64,000 nt of DNA from Paramecium sonneborni (GCA_905182985.1 CAJJDN010000021.1:404802-468801), one strand, 5' to 3'. Shown: positions 12,750 to 29,798, counted from the stretch's first letter. The notes: generated from the letters alone by a model not told the origin. Made by a program: numbers and translations.

Positions 12750-14604
12750 ATGTATTCATCTAAAAAACAGAAAGAAAGTGAACCAATCTTTAAAGGCTAT
12801 TTTAAAGATAATAGTGATGAAGATAATGATGATAAGATAAAAAGAAAACAAACTTTAATTATGAATGTTTAAGGTAATTCTAAATTATACAAAGAGATAC
12901 TAAATATGATGTTGTAAAATTTGTTGGTAAGAAAATATTCAAATGGATATTATAATATGAAATAGAGGGAAATACATGGGATGTATTTTGGACAGATACA
13001 GCAATTTAATCAGAAACTTTAGGAAAAATGCAACGTTTATATTATAAAATATATTTTGATAGCACATTAAAAAATAAATCATTTTCCAGGGATGTTCTCT
13101 CTTGCTCGTAAAAATCATTTAGGAAGAAATCTTATGAAAATGAGAAAACAATTTCCTTTTGATTATAAGTTTTTTCCATAGACATGGTTATTACCAGCTG
13201 AATATGGAGATTTCAGAAATTAATTTATTAAAGGTAAAGCAAGAACTTTTATTGTTAAACCAGAAGCAAGTTGTTAAGGAAGAGGAATATTTTTAACTAG
13301 AAACATTAATGATATAGATCCAAATGATCATTATGTTGCATAAAGATATTTACATCGTCCATTTTTAATAGATGGATTAAAATTTGATTTAAGAGTATAT
13401 GTTCTATTAGCAGGTACAGATCCTATGAGAATATATGTTTATTAAGATGGTTTAGTAAGATTTGCTACTGAACCATATGTAGCACCTTGTAATAATAATC
13501 TTGATGATATTTGTATGCATTTAACAAATTATGCTATCAATAAAGAAAATCCTAATTTCATATTCAATAATGATGCATCTAAAATGAATGTTGGACATAA
13601 GAGATCTATTAAATCTGTTTTTGATAAATTAGAAGAAGATGGATATAATATTCAAAAATTATGGTAAGATATGTATCAATTATTTATTAAAACATTTTGT
13701 ACTGTTTAACCTATTCTAAATCATCATTACAAATCTTGTCAACCAGATAATTATGCTAATAACATGTGTTTTGAAATTTTAGGTTTTGATATTTTTCTTA
13801 ATCATAAACTTTAACCTTTCTTATTGGAAGTAAATCATACTCCCAGTTTTAGTACTGATACACCATTAGATTCTCTTATTAAGAAAAATCTTATTAGAGA
13901 TACTCTTATATTGATGAATGTTAATCTTAAAGCTAAAGAATAAATCATTTTCTCTAGAAAAGAATAATTAAAATAAAGAGTTTTAACTGGCAAAAAACTT
14001 AAACTTACTTAAGAAGAAAAATAAACACTTATCTTCAAATTCTAAAAAATTAGGGATGAATATGAGAATCATAATCTAGGTGATTTCATTAAAATTTATC
14101 CTTTATAAGATTCTGGAGAGTATACTCGATTTATATAATTTGCATCTTAATTATAAGATAATTGGACAGGAGCAAGTAATTATTTATAAAAGTAATAAAA
14201 GATATTAAAAAGAATTAAAAGAAAGAGATTAATGATATACTTACTAATAATATATCAAACAATAAAAATATTGGTAAATCTATAAATTATTCTTATTCTC
14301 CATAAATGCTTCCTAAAATTAAAAATCGATCAATCAGAATCAATCAATCTGGATATCAAAATGAAGAACCAGAAAACTAATACTTCCAAAATTAAGCTAT
14401 CATTTAGAATCAAATCAAAAGATAGGTATACATATCATAAATATTTAGTAATAATTAAATATGAAAGAAGCTTAACAATAATAATCATAATCTAAGTCAT
14501 ATTTATAATAAAAATTATTTGATTTAGATAGCTTAAGTAATTAAAATCAACCTTGTTGCTCTTCTAATAAAAAACTAAACTTATTTAAACATCAACAAAT
14601 ATGA
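12750..14604 (+). CDS. tubulin tyrosine ligase-like (TTLL) enzyme
   Basis: 584 residues with four introns: 12874-12896 (23 nt), 13035-13062 (28), 14176-14201 (26) and 14426-14448 (23). The TTL domain shows the expected order: TKYDVVKFVGKKIFKW, WTDTA, KINHFPGM, an ATP-grasp part with FIVKPEASCQGRGIF, QRYLHRPFLIDGLKFDLRVYVL, HLTNYAINK, and LLEVNHTPSFSTDTPLD with the Glu and Asn that bind ATP-Mg. These are the motifs of TTLL polyglutamylases rather than TTL itself, but substrate (alpha or beta tubulin, glutamate or glycine) cannot be read from the sequence. The C-terminal tail is Gln/Asn-rich and basic, as often seen where TTLLs bind microtubules. A carboxypeptidase with the opposite activity (22570-25111) lies 8 kb away. 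Confidence 0.88.
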
Positions 14605-14877
14605 TAATATATTCTTAAATATATAATTAAATGCTGTTTAATTTAAATTCTCTTCTCATCGTTTTACTAAATTTTCTGAGTACATTATTAAATAAGCAAT
14701 TTAGCATCTTTAGCAGAAACTTTGAAATTTTGACAAAATTAAACACAATGAAGTAATTGGTGATGCAATTTAAGTTTTGAAGTGATACTTTTTATGAAAA
14801 TTGCGCAATGAAAATTCCTTTCAAGAGATGATTCAAAAATGGAGAATATTGATAATTATTATATATACATATCTCAA
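14605..14877. other. intergenic spacer with possible 5' extension of SERCA
   Basis: AT-rich. In-frame ATGs at 14828 and 14839 could lengthen the next protein by 17 or 13 residues. No other feature is seen. Confidence 0.4.
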
Positions 14878-18091
<3,214 letters not shown>

Positions 18092-18158
18092 TTCATTTAA
18101 TGAGTAAGTGTTTAATTATCAAAAAATACAATAGCTAATTTCATTCTAATCATTATTA

Positions 18159-19059
18159 TCAAGATTACGTCACTCTTCTTTTTAAAAATCCATCTTTTTT
18201 CATTTGCATAACAGTTACTTTATCATCTAAAAATGGATTTCGAATATTATTATTGTATACATCTCTTTAAATTGTTGCTTCATCTAATTCTCCTAGAAAT
18301 GCCTAATATTCTTCTGATTCATCACTTAAACTCTTTTTCTTTTAATTAATCTAATCTAAGAATATTCTATCATTCTTTCCAGAATTATAAACTTTTAAGT
18401 ATCCATTATATGTCTTTTCTTTTGCAATACTTGTATTCTCATTCAAACATAGTTAAGAGAATTATTTATAATTTTTGAACATCGAATCCAGTTCATAATT
18501 TATTTCCTTCTATTTTTTTGGTATTCTCTTTTTTAATTCATCTCTTACTACATCTTGAACTATTTTAGATTTCTTATTAATAATATCTCTATTTAATTTA
18601 TCAATCATAGTAGGCATTGTTGATTAATCAGGAACTCCCCTAAAAGATCTTTTAACTGAATATTTCTAAGCAGCTATCTCGAGTGCAGTTTGACTCTTAC
18701 AATATTATTACAATTAACTAATTCTTCTTATTGTTTCTTTCTTTTGATCTAATTAATTTACATTTGTATGAGGTTCCTATTAAGGATTCCATATTCGATT
18801 GTGCTTTTATTCTAACTTAATTTCAAAATATGATTAGTTTTTAGGAATCTACTTTATCAAATTTATTTAATACTTTTGTATTACTTATTGAACTGATTCC
18901 CATTATTGATACTCTATTTTCTTATTTCAATCTAGAAATCGCTTTTCTTAAACTTGCTGATCTTATTTATGTACTAGAAATACATCCCTGAATTTATCTA
19001 TTACTTATTCCAGATTAAATTGATGTACTTAAATCACCAAAAGTAAATGTTTTTTTCAT
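18159..19059 (-). CDS. uncharacterised basic protein
   Basis: Minus-strand gene starting MKKTFTFGD at 19059 and ending TGA (18159-18161), about 291 residues after one intron at 18849-18873 (25 nt; a 22-nt version using the AG three bases earlier also keeps frame). Composition is Ser/Lys/Gln-rich with charged, probably helical stretches (IINKKSKIVQDVVRDELKK) and no membrane segment or recognised domain. The frame stays open 56 codons upstream to an ATG at 19227, but that extension is rich in F/I/Q and looks less like protein. Function unknown. Confidence 0.65.
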
Positions 19060-19431
19060 TAAATATTAAATAATAAATTTAATTCCAAATAAAATAAAAA
19101 AATATTCAGTATTAATTATACTAAAATGACATCTTCTTAATTTATTCAAAACTTATCTTTACTGTTACTTTTTTTTAAATATTTCACTTATTTCTAGTTG
19201 AAGTATCAATTTAAATTCTCTCTCCATTAAATAAAATCAATTATGCTTATTGCAATCTTACTAAATTATCTAAAATATGGGTTACTTTTGTTTTCTGTTG
19301 GTTCAAAATGAATTTAAATTGATACTAATAATGTAATGGAGAGAGTTTAAAGAAGATATGCAAATTTTACAATGATAAACTCTGAATTTTAAACACAAGA
19401 TTACTCATGATAAGGTTTTTAAAAATTAATA
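19060..19431. repeat. spacer with two short inverted blocks
   Basis: A 27-base segment at 19203-19229 is repeated in reverse complement as two blocks that have changed order: gaatttaaattgatac at 19310-19325 and taatggagagag at 19334-19345. A simple hairpin cannot pair both. No confident gene in this stretch. Confidence 0.6.
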
Positions 19432-20268
19432 GAAGATGACACAGATTCAAATAATCAATATGATCTTAATCATAAGGGTTAACTCAAATTAAAAATTAAT
19501 CAATATCGATTTACACAATCATCCTATCTCAAATATAGACGGAAATTGATATTAAAGATATAATCAAAATCTCAAAAGTAATATTAAGAAGAAGAACTCA
19601 TTCAATAATTCTCTATTATAATTATCAACAATCTTTTATATTAGAGACCTTGAACTGGATTAAATTATACTGAAATTCTTATATCTTCTATTCTTATCTT
19701 TTTCAACATATATAAGATTTATTTGTTAAAATCTGAACTTAAACTAAAACAATTTGTATTCAAGAAATAGATTGATTTTATTTCATGAATAGTAAGAATT
19801 TACACATAATGCTAACTATACTATTTTGAATTATCATTTATTTAGTCTTACACTTGAAAATAGTAATCAATTTCAAAGCTCATAAAAAATTATCAATCAT
19901 CTATTCATGTATTTGCAAATCTTTTTTGGCAAAATAGGTGAATTTGATTATTTAATATTTATACTTCTTTTTTTAAATATATAAATATTACAAAAAAACA
20001 AAGAAGAACTATTCTTTTTATTATAATTCTTATATTACAATTTGTATTTTTACTTTTAGAACTCTAGGATTAATTGTCTCATTTTCCAGATACCGAGATT
20101 AATAATAGTAATAGAAATAAAATAAACGACATATTAATGTTATAGAAAGAGAATAATCTTTTGTAGGAATATATATGTAAAATTAGACAAGAACTAACTA
20201 AATCAAACTTAAAACTAACTTTAGAAATTGATGAAACTGTTAATATACCTAAGAGAAATGATTTGTGA
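19432..20268 (+). pseudogene. possible unresolved or decayed coding region
   Basis: Three overlapping stretches free of TGA look protein-like but lie in different frames: about 19432-19661, 19643-20100 and 20045-20268. The last is the most convincing; it reads as a charged coiled coil (for example KENNLLQEYICKIRQEL) ending at TGA 20266-20268. I could not connect the three with GT...AG introns of the size used elsewhere in the window. So this is either a gene with unusual splicing, a gene with sequencing errors, or a decayed gene. No family recognised. Confidence 0.3.
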
Positions 20269-20727
20269 CTGATTCAATAAATTAAATAGATAAAATGAGT
20301 GCAAAAGGTTATGTTATTGCTATGATGAGTTTAGATGAATATTAGTGAAAAGTAGAATTTGATAAGAATAGAATAGATTAATATATTAGTTTTTTGTGTA
20401 TATGTATTATTTCATTTTTAAGTTGGCTAGAATCTAACTCTAAAAAAGTAATAAAATGAAAATTTTGTTAATCTTTTGAAATTGATAAGTACTATTTGAT
20501 TTAAGAGATGTGAGTAAAAAATGATAAAAATTTGTTAAAATTATTGATAATTGAAATAATTATATTAATAAATGATTAAATGATGAAATATAAGTATTTA
20601 TATAGAATATAATGGAATAGGTTAAATTTAAAGAAAGAGAATAGTTTTAAAGGAAAATATGTAAGGGATTGAATATTCACCTCAGATTAATGAATTATTA
20701 TAAAGTGATTATATATATTAAAAATAA
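20269..20727. other. intergenic, no gene seen
   Basis: AT-rich. A 17-codon frame from the ATG near 20296 ends in TGA and has no support. Nothing else identified. Confidence 0.45.
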
Positions 20728-22153
<1,426 letters not shown>

Positions 22154-22569
22154 ATATACTAATTTATTTATATCATTTAATATTTCAGAATTTAAAATCA
22201 TGTTAATAGTTATTTTCCCTTATTATTATTAGATACTTTTCAATGAATCATACCTTAATTAATTAAGCAACTATATTTTAAATATTTTTATTATGTCTAA
22301 ATTGACTTTAAAGAATTTTTTACAACAATAATGATTGTGTAATTTGCTTATTTGAGAAGTTTTATTGAATGGAGTTTGTTTTTATTTTTTGGGATTGTAT
22401 GTAGAATTTAGTAGTTTTATTATAATTACAATTTACAATAAGCTATAGAATTTCCACATTTTTTTATTAAATACAAATGGATATTAAGCATCAATTTAAT
22501 CTATCATTTAACTAAACTATATTAAGGAAACATAATTTTATAAATGGTTTTATTATTATATATATTGTT
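22154..22569. other. intergenic, no gene seen
   Basis: About 415 bases of AT-rich DNA between two plus-strand genes. No frame on either strand has coding character and no RNA gene was recognised. Confidence 0.5.
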
Positions 22570-25111
22570 ATGTAATTTTATGGTTTACTTCCTGCTCCAA
22601 ATCCATTAGTATAAGCAGCTGATCCTGAAATTAAATAAAAAATGTATAAATCTAAATGAATAAGTGGATGGATAAGAAAGAAAGATGCTTATGATGAAAA
22701 ATTTTCAGCATTTAACATGTGGGATTATTTTAGTGATAATAAAGTTAATCTAATTTATTAGCGTTTTGATAATTATCCATGGTCAATGATTCCACTAAAT
22801 AATAATCGATTTGCTGCTTCATGTTTCTTTGATTGCAAAAAACTAATGGCTTTAAATAGGGAGATAAGATTATCAGAATTTACATTGGTTTTAAACAAAT
22901 ATTTGTATCCAACTACAATGAAATAAAAAGAATAAAAACAACTTTCTTTAGAGTAAGATAGTAAAAAATATAATGGACTTAAATTTGATTCCAATTTCGA
23001 AAGTGGAAACTTATTTACATCATATAAAGTTGGTCCAAATGAATATGATTTAATGATGTAAAATGACACAAATACAAAAGGAAATACTTAATGGTTTTAT
23101 TTCTCAGTTGAAAACACAATAAAAAATTGCATAGTTACTTTTAATATCATAAATTTTGTAACTTAAATATTTTTATCAAGCTATGTAGATAAAATGTGAT
23201 TCATTATTTAATATGGGATAAAAACCAGTTATTTTTTCAACAAAAAGTAATAAAATAAGAGGAACAGGATGGATAAAGGGAGGACATAATATAATTTACT
23301 TTAGAAATAAATTTAAACGAGAGAATAGTTCATTTAAAACTTATAATACACTGTCTTTTAGTTATAAATTCGAACATTCTAATGATAAAGTTTATTTTGC
23401 TTAATGTTATCCATATACCTATTCTTAATTAAATAATTTTATAGAAAGATCAATTAAACCAAATAAAGTATAAAAATGATTAAATTAGTTTGCTATAATA
23501 AAGGAGTTATGCAAAACAATATCTAAATTGTCATGTCCATTAATTACTATAGGAAATGGCAAAAAAGCTATAATATTGATGGCTAGATAGCATCCCGGTG
23601 AAACACCTGGTTCTTTTACTATTGAAGGAGCAATTGAATTTTTATTAAGTAATTGTATGGAAGCAGAAATTTTAAGAAATAATTTTACTTTTTATATAAT
23701 TCCTATGATAAATCCAGATGGAGTTGTTTTTGGAAATTATAGATGTAATCTTTATGGGACTGATCTCAATAGAATTTGGATTAATCCACATAAAGAATTA
23801 CATGATTCTGTTTGGCATGTAAGAGAATTAATTAGATAAATAAATTAAACAGCAGAATTATGTTTAATTATAGATTTTCATGGACATTCAAAAAAGTAAA
23901 ATTTATTTATAATTATAGATTTAATAGTTTCTTTTATGCTAATAGTTTTTGTGATGAATAAAAATTATTACCCTTAATAAGTTGTAATCTCTCTAAAATG
24001 ATGAATTTAAAAGATTGCTCTTTTAGTATTCATGAAAGTAAAAAGAAAACAGCAAGAGTAGCTTTATAATAGGAAGTTAAAAATGGATTTACATATACAA
24101 TAGAAATTTCTTTTCATGCTTTTCGAAAAGAAATCTTGTAAGATTTTACTGAAAATTCATATAAATAAATAGGTGAAGATGTTTCGCTAGCAATATATAA
24201 ATTATTTGAAAATTAAATGGTAAACTGCAGCAAATTGCCGAGAGCTTTAACAATATCATAAAATGAGGAACTAGATAAATTAATTAAAGATTGTGATCTA
24301 AGCTAACTTTAAATAGGTGAGGATGATTCAGAAAGTGATTCAAATCCAGAAGAAGATATGTTATTGGAATAGGAAGTTTAATCATTTTTTGATTTTAAAA
24401 AGTAAAATAAAATAATAATATCTGCTAAAAAAAAGATTAATAAATAAGAGAAATCATCGTAAACTGATATTTAACATTATTAAAATCTTATGTTAGATGA
24501 AAAGGTTTTGTAAAGAATTGAAGAATAGGTAAAATTAATAAGAAAAACTAATCCTGAATCTCTTGAATTTCAAAGCATTTAAGATCTTTATTCCAATTAT
24601 AATGATGTTCCATTATAAGATGGATTTTAAAACTCATTTTAATAAACTGACATTTCTTTATAATAAATTTTAGGCAAAATGTAAGTTTATCATGTTAGAG
24701 TTTCTAATAAGTATAATATTTGTTATATTTAGAAATTCTATGTATTAAAATTAATTTGCTACTCAAACTAGTAAACCAGTTGTAATAGTTCTTAAAAATC
24801 CATATTCAAAACAATAAATACAATAATAACAATAATAGTCATCACCACAACACTAAGAAATATTTTCTAATAAAAATAGAAGGAGAATAAAATCCATAAA
24901 TGAAAGATCTTCTATGGAATATAAACGATTATCTAATGAGAGAAAATATAGTATTTAATAATATACTTAAGAGAAAAATCATGCTATTAGTTTCACTTAA
25001 TAGCAAGCTACTCCTAAAAATTTGTTAACTCAAGATGCTACTTTTGAAAAAATTGCAAATATAAGTAAACTCAAGTTTTATGATAAATAAATGCTTAAAA
25101 ATTTGTTTTGA
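22570..25111 (+). CDS. cytosolic carboxypeptidase (CCP/AGBL-type, M14)
   Basis: 807 residues after five introns: 22644-22664 (21 nt), 23158-23188 (31), 23468-23488 (21), 23896-23918 (23) and 24711-24732 (22). The CCP-specific N-domain is recognisable (FESGNLFTSYKVGPNEYDL, QWFYFSVENT). The M14 zinc site follows: HPGE (His317, Glu320), NPDGVVFGNYR, GTDLNR, and the third ligand in FHGHS (His413). The catalytic Glu is in YTIEISF. So it should be active. CCPs remove glutamates from tubulin tails and penultimate Glu/Tyr residues, reversing TTLL polyglutamylation in cilia and cortex. The C-terminal 250 residues are acidic, then Gln-rich and basic, with no domain. Start chosen at MQFYGLLPAPNP, the first ATG in frame. 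Confidence 0.88.
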
Positions 25112-25132
25112 TTATATATTAATTTATCAAAA

Positions 25133-25994
25133 ATGGGATTAATATCATACTATTGTCTTATTGTCGTAGTTTTTATAGCTCTGATAATTTATGATTTATT
25201 GTTTTATACAACCTATACATATGATATTTGCCCTCCTATTGAATACACAAGTGCTCGTTTACTTTTTCAGAATCCTAATTCAGCATTTGATTATGTAAAC
25301 AATTCTATAGCATACCAAACTACCACTGATAACACTACTACCACTGATAACACTACTACTACTGATAACAATACTGCGACTGATAATTCTACTGCAACTG
25401 ATACTACTACTAATTCAAATGTTAGTGATACTTCTATGGCAAATAAATTAGTAATTTTATTTAAATAAATTAGGTATCAATTCCATTTATTATTATCTTA
25501 TTATATTGTGGTGTTATTGGTTTAATTTTTTTAGCAATGCTCGGTATTTATTGTTTTGGTAAAATGCCGAGTGAAAGATTTGGAAATTTAAGTAGTTTTT
25601 TATAATTATTCTGGAGATATATGTTGGGCTTGTTTAGGTATATATGTTAGAAATTTTGCTGTCTTAACCAGACTTCTTTCTTGGGTTGGATTATTATTAA
25701 TGGCAATCTAAGCAATAATTACCATTACTGATGAAGAATGTTAAAGTGCCACTCATGAATACAAATAAAATAGAAAAATTTATTATTAGGTAACTCTCTA
25801 TTTATTTTGAGGAAGGAGCTATGTACGATTCCTCAATATTGTTAATATTTGTAAATATATGTTTTTGGGGAGCTACTCATTGTATTATACCATCTTTAAA
25901 GCTTTTTATTGACTCAGAATCATTTCTATACGAACCTTTTGATAGAAGCAAAGGTTTAGCATACTGGTTCTGCTGTATAATGTTAGGGCCATGA
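25133..25994 (+). CDS. small four-span membrane protein with Thr/Asn/Asp repeat loop
   Basis: 264 residues after three introns: 25451-25473 (23 nt), 25595-25616 (22, starting GTTT rather than GTA) and 25790-25811 (22). The N-terminus is one hydrophobic helix (LIVVVFIALIIYDLLF), then a loop containing imperfect TTTDN-type units (about nt 25318-25430) that is Thr/Asn/Asp-rich and probably extracellular. Three more hydrophobic segments follow, with SIPFIIILLYCGVIGLIFLA, a helix around TRLLSWVGLLLMAIQAI and a last one around SSILLIFVNICFWGA. Layout is tetraspan-like but no family motif (such as CCG of tetraspanins) is seen. Begins 21 bases after the carboxypeptidase stop. Confidence 0.65.
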
Positions 25995-27275
25995 ATATTC
26001 TTAACATATTCTTAAAAATGATTATCTAATTTTATCTAATCATTAAGATTTCTTAACAATTTAATTTAGAAAATCTTTATTCTTCCAAAGATTAATCAAT
26101 TTTTATGATAACAGATTATTTTATATTAATTACAAATTATCTCATTTAAATAAACTTCAATAAAATTGTGAAAAATAATTTATAAAAAAGTAAATACTAA
26201 ATTTTTATTGTATTTATTATTAAATATTTGTAAAAATCATCTATTATATATAAAATATCAACTTATTTAAAAATATAAACTACAGCTATTTCTAATATTA
26301 CTTTTACGAAAAGGAAGAGATTTCAAAATCATGATGAACGAGGATATGATTTAAAAATTTTATTAATATATTTATTGAAATAAATTTTTTATTTAACAGA
26401 AAACAAAAATATTCAATCAAGAATCGTTTTCTAAAAAACTTTTCAAATTCAATAAATATAATATTAAAACTTATTTTTAAACTTATAACATTATGAATAA
26501 AACATAATTTATTCAAATTTATTCAAGCTTGAAACAAATTTATATAGCCTATATATTAAAATTGAAAATTATAATACAAAAATGTTTAAATATTTTAATT
26601 TTGTATTTTTCAATTTACAAGCCTTTATCATACTTTGGTATGCTATCGAAATTTAACACATTAAATAAGCTTATAGTAAGTATAAAAATAAGGTGTAATA
26701 GATTGGATTTGCTATTTGTTTTTTTCTCATTAATTATTATTTTGTAGTAATATCTTTAAAATCGTATTTGCTCTTTTTTAAATCTATATAAAAATAAAGA
26801 TCTAATACAAGACTTATTAGATTAAGTATTAAAATTTTTTTAGTTCTAATTTAATAGATTAATTTGCTTGATTTTTCATTGTCAGAATAATCTTTTTATT
26901 TATTAATCTTCTTTTTTTTTGAAAAATGTTGGGATATCAATTTTTAACTTGTCTATGAAATTGGATGTCTTATGTTTGTTTTAGTAACAAGTTGTCTTTG
27001 TAATATATTTATTTGATATTTAATTTGATAAATCATCTTAAGAAAAGTCTAGTTAAAAGTCTTATTATTTTGAAAATTAGTTTATTAATAAGAATATTCA
27101 TAATATAAACTAAAATTTGACTATTTAAAAATATAGAAAAATTTTTATAGAAAAGAAATTTTGATTATTAGTCAGATATTTAATATGTCATTTTTGCCTC
27201 TATTTCTATTATCATACATACTAATTTTCTATTTAAATATCAAAAGAATAGTAATCAAAATTTTACATTAATTAA
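25995..27275. other. gene-poor AT-rich stretch
   Basis: About 1.3 kb, the longest gene-free stretch in the window, extremely AT-rich. Short open frames (for example near 26304-26516 minus and 26529-26747 plus) are rich in F/I/L/K/N and match no family. The part from 26985 on belongs to the duplicated segment. Confidence 0.5.
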
Positions 27276-28270
27276 ATGATTGAATTATTACTCCTCCTCT
27301 ATATCGTGGTGTATTGTCCTTTGATAATCTACGTTTATTCAACCTTATTAAAGAAATACGAAGATCCAAAATACCATAGAACAGATATTCCAGATAGATT
27401 CTAACCATTTAGAAGAAGAGATTACAAGAATTGGAACAAATTAGAGATCTATTTTGGTGCAATAGTATTGTTACCTCTTAGATTAATATTTGTGTTGGGG
27501 TCTCTGTTTGCCTTTGCATTTGTTTTTTTTGTGACAACTAAAGGTTCATAAATTGTGATATAATTTTAAAAGACTTTAAACTAGAAAACCCATGGCCTGC
27601 TAATCGTTATAGATTTTTGAGATAACCTCTTTAATTTTTGGCTAGAGCTTACCTATTTTTTTCTGGCTTTTATTAAATTAAGTAGAGAATTGTGAAGTAA
27701 TAAAAATTAATAATTTTTAGGTATTCTGATTATGATGAAGCCTATGTTTAAACTTCAATTAATAATCTAAGTTAACCATCAATAATTGTATCAAATCATG
27801 TCAGCTGGTATGACACAATTACATATGTTTTCAAATATTTGCCATCTTTTGTTTCTAAAGACACAGTAAAGGACTACCCAGTTTTTGGTTGGATTACAAT
27901 GAATCTAAAAAGTATATTTGTTGAAAGGGAAAATGCAACAAATAGAAAATAAGTTATGCTTGACATTTTGAATAGAGTGAACTTAATAAATTAAGGACAT
28001 CTATTCCCTCCAGTTCTTATATTTCCTGAAGGAACAACGTCTAATGGAAACTATATTTTATCATTCAAGAAAGGTGCATTTGAACCATTATAACCAATTA
28101 AAATTTGCTGTTTAAAATATTCACCAAGAAGATTTAGTGTAGCTATGGATTGTATAGGAATTTATGGTATTATATTTCACAAATCTTAGCAACTACTTTG
28201 TTGTCTTTAGTTTAATGGAAAAATGAATTAGAAATAATTGAATTCGAAGGATTATATGATCCTGCATATT
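26985..28270. repeat. first copy of 1,286-bp exact direct duplication (contig end)
   Basis: This segment recurs at 28272-29557 with a constant offset of 1,287 and no difference in any stretch compared, including intron sequences. The two copies are separated by one N. The copy stops abruptly in the middle of an exon. This is the pattern of two contigs with an unrecognised overlap placed end to end. Confidence 0.9.
27276..28270 (+). pseudogene. truncated duplicate of acyltransferase gene (assembly artefact likely)
   Basis: Same start (MIELLLLLYIV), same introns and same residues as the complete gene at 28563-29798, but cut at the contig end just after ..EGLYDPAY, losing the last exon and stop. 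Should not be counted as a second gene unless long reads prove the duplication. Confidence 0.85.
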
Positions 28271-28271
28271 N
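28271..28271. other. assembly gap (single N)
   Basis: The only ambiguous base in the window; it marks the scaffold join between the two duplicated contig ends. Confidence 0.95.
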
Positions 28272-29557
28272 TAACAAGTTGTCTTTGTAATATATTTATT
28301 TGATATTTAATTTGATAAATCATCTTAAGAAAAGTCTAGTTAAAAGTCTTATTATTTTGAAAATTAGTTTATTAATAAGAATATTCATAATATAAACTAA
28401 AATTTGACTATTTAAAAATATAGAAAAATTTTTATAGAAAAGAAATTTTGATTATTAGTCAGATATTTAATATGTCATTTTTGCCTCTATTTCTATTATC
28501 ATACATACTAATTTTCTATTTAAATATCAAAAGAATAGTAATCAAAATTTTACATTAATTAAATGATTGAATTATTACTCCTCCTCTATATCGTGGTGTA
28601 TTGTCCTTTGATAATCTACGTTTATTCAACCTTATTAAAGAAATACGAAGATCCAAAATACCATAGAACAGATATTCCAGATAGATTCTAACCATTTAGA
28701 AGAAGAGATTACAAGAATTGGAACAAATTAGAGATCTATTTTGGTGCAATAGTATTGTTACCTCTTAGATTAATATTTGTGTTGGGGTCTCTGTTTGCCT
28801 TTGCATTTGTTTTTTTTGTGACAACTAAAGGTTCATAAATTGTGATATAATTTTAAAAGACTTTAAACTAGAAAACCCATGGCCTGCTAATCGTTATAGA
28901 TTTTTGAGATAACCTCTTTAATTTTTGGCTAGAGCTTACCTATTTTTTTCTGGCTTTTATTAAATTAAGTAGAGAATTGTGAAGTAATAAAAATTAATAA
29001 TTTTTAGGTATTCTGATTATGATGAAGCCTATGTTTAAACTTCAATTAATAATCTAAGTTAACCATCAATAATTGTATCAAATCATGTCAGCTGGTATGA
29101 CACAATTACATATGTTTTCAAATATTTGCCATCTTTTGTTTCTAAAGACACAGTAAAGGACTACCCAGTTTTTGGTTGGATTACAATGAATCTAAAAAGT
29201 ATATTTGTTGAAAGGGAAAATGCAACAAATAGAAAATAAGTTATGCTTGACATTTTGAATAGAGTGAACTTAATAAATTAAGGACATCTATTCCCTCCAG
29301 TTCTTATATTTCCTGAAGGAACAACGTCTAATGGAAACTATATTTTATCATTCAAGAAAGGTGCATTTGAACCATTATAACCAATTAAAATTTGCTGTTT
29401 AAAATATTCACCAAGAAGATTTAGTGTAGCTATGGATTGTATAGGAATTTATGGTATTATATTTCACAAATCTTAGCAACTACTTTGTTGTCTTTAGTTT
29501 AATGGAAAAATGAATTAGAAATAATTGAATTCGAAGGATTATATGATCCTGCATATT
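28272..29557. repeat. second copy of 1,286-bp exact direct duplication (contig start)
   Basis: Matches 26985-28270 base for base wherever compared. It continues without a break into unique sequence from 29558, so this copy carries the complete acyltransferase gene. Confidence 0.9.
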
Positions 29558-29798
29558 TAAAATTAGAATAATATCCTGAGGAAAAAAGAGTAAAAATTAT
29601 TATTTAAATTATTAGTGGGAGATATATGCAGAAAAAGTGAAAGACATAATGAGTAAATGTCTTGAACTTGAAAAATCTAACTCTGGATTTAGAGAAGAAC
29701 ACGATTATGAAGTTGAAATTTTAGGGGAAAAGAAAAAAAAGTCAACATAAATTACAAAATAGTCAAATTAAACAGATGATAAATAAAAGGTTGAATGA
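28563..29798 (+). CDS. lysophospholipid / glycerol-phosphate acyltransferase (PlsC family)
   Basis: 377 residues after introns 28831-28859 (29 nt), 28984-29007 (24), 29454-29476 (23) and 29590-29615 (26). Two hydrophobic segments at the N-terminus (residues 1-20 and about 60-90) anchor it in a membrane, probably ER. The acyltransferase domain carries NHVSWYD (the HX4D catalytic pair, His157) and FPEGTTSNG (Glu234, glycerol-phosphate binding), both intact. This order and spacing fits the LPCAT/AGPAT group, which moves acyl-CoA chains to lysophospholipids in membrane lipid synthesis. The C-terminus is Lys-rich and acidic. Substrate choice is not readable. The first, truncated copy upstream is very probably an assembly artefact. 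Confidence 0.85.

Noticed and set aside
19059..19227. N-terminal extension of the 18159-19059 gene to an ATG at 19227
   Set aside because: The extension is F/I/Q-rich and unlike the rest; MKKTFTFGD is the more natural start. Not excluded.
20296..20420. Possible box C/D snoRNA (ATGATGA near 20322)
   Set aside because: No D box (CTGA) or terminal stem at a suitable distance.
24684..24701. An 18-nt intron in the carboxypeptidase gene
   Set aside because: The frame is open without removing it, and 18 nt is below the sizes supported elsewhere here.
26304..26747. Two short open frames in the gene-poor stretch
   Set aside because: Composition is that of random AT-rich DNA; no family, no introns, no conserved motif.
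27276..28270. A second, truncated acyltransferase gene as a real paralogue
   Set aside because: Exact identity including introns and the break at the N point to an assembly artefact.
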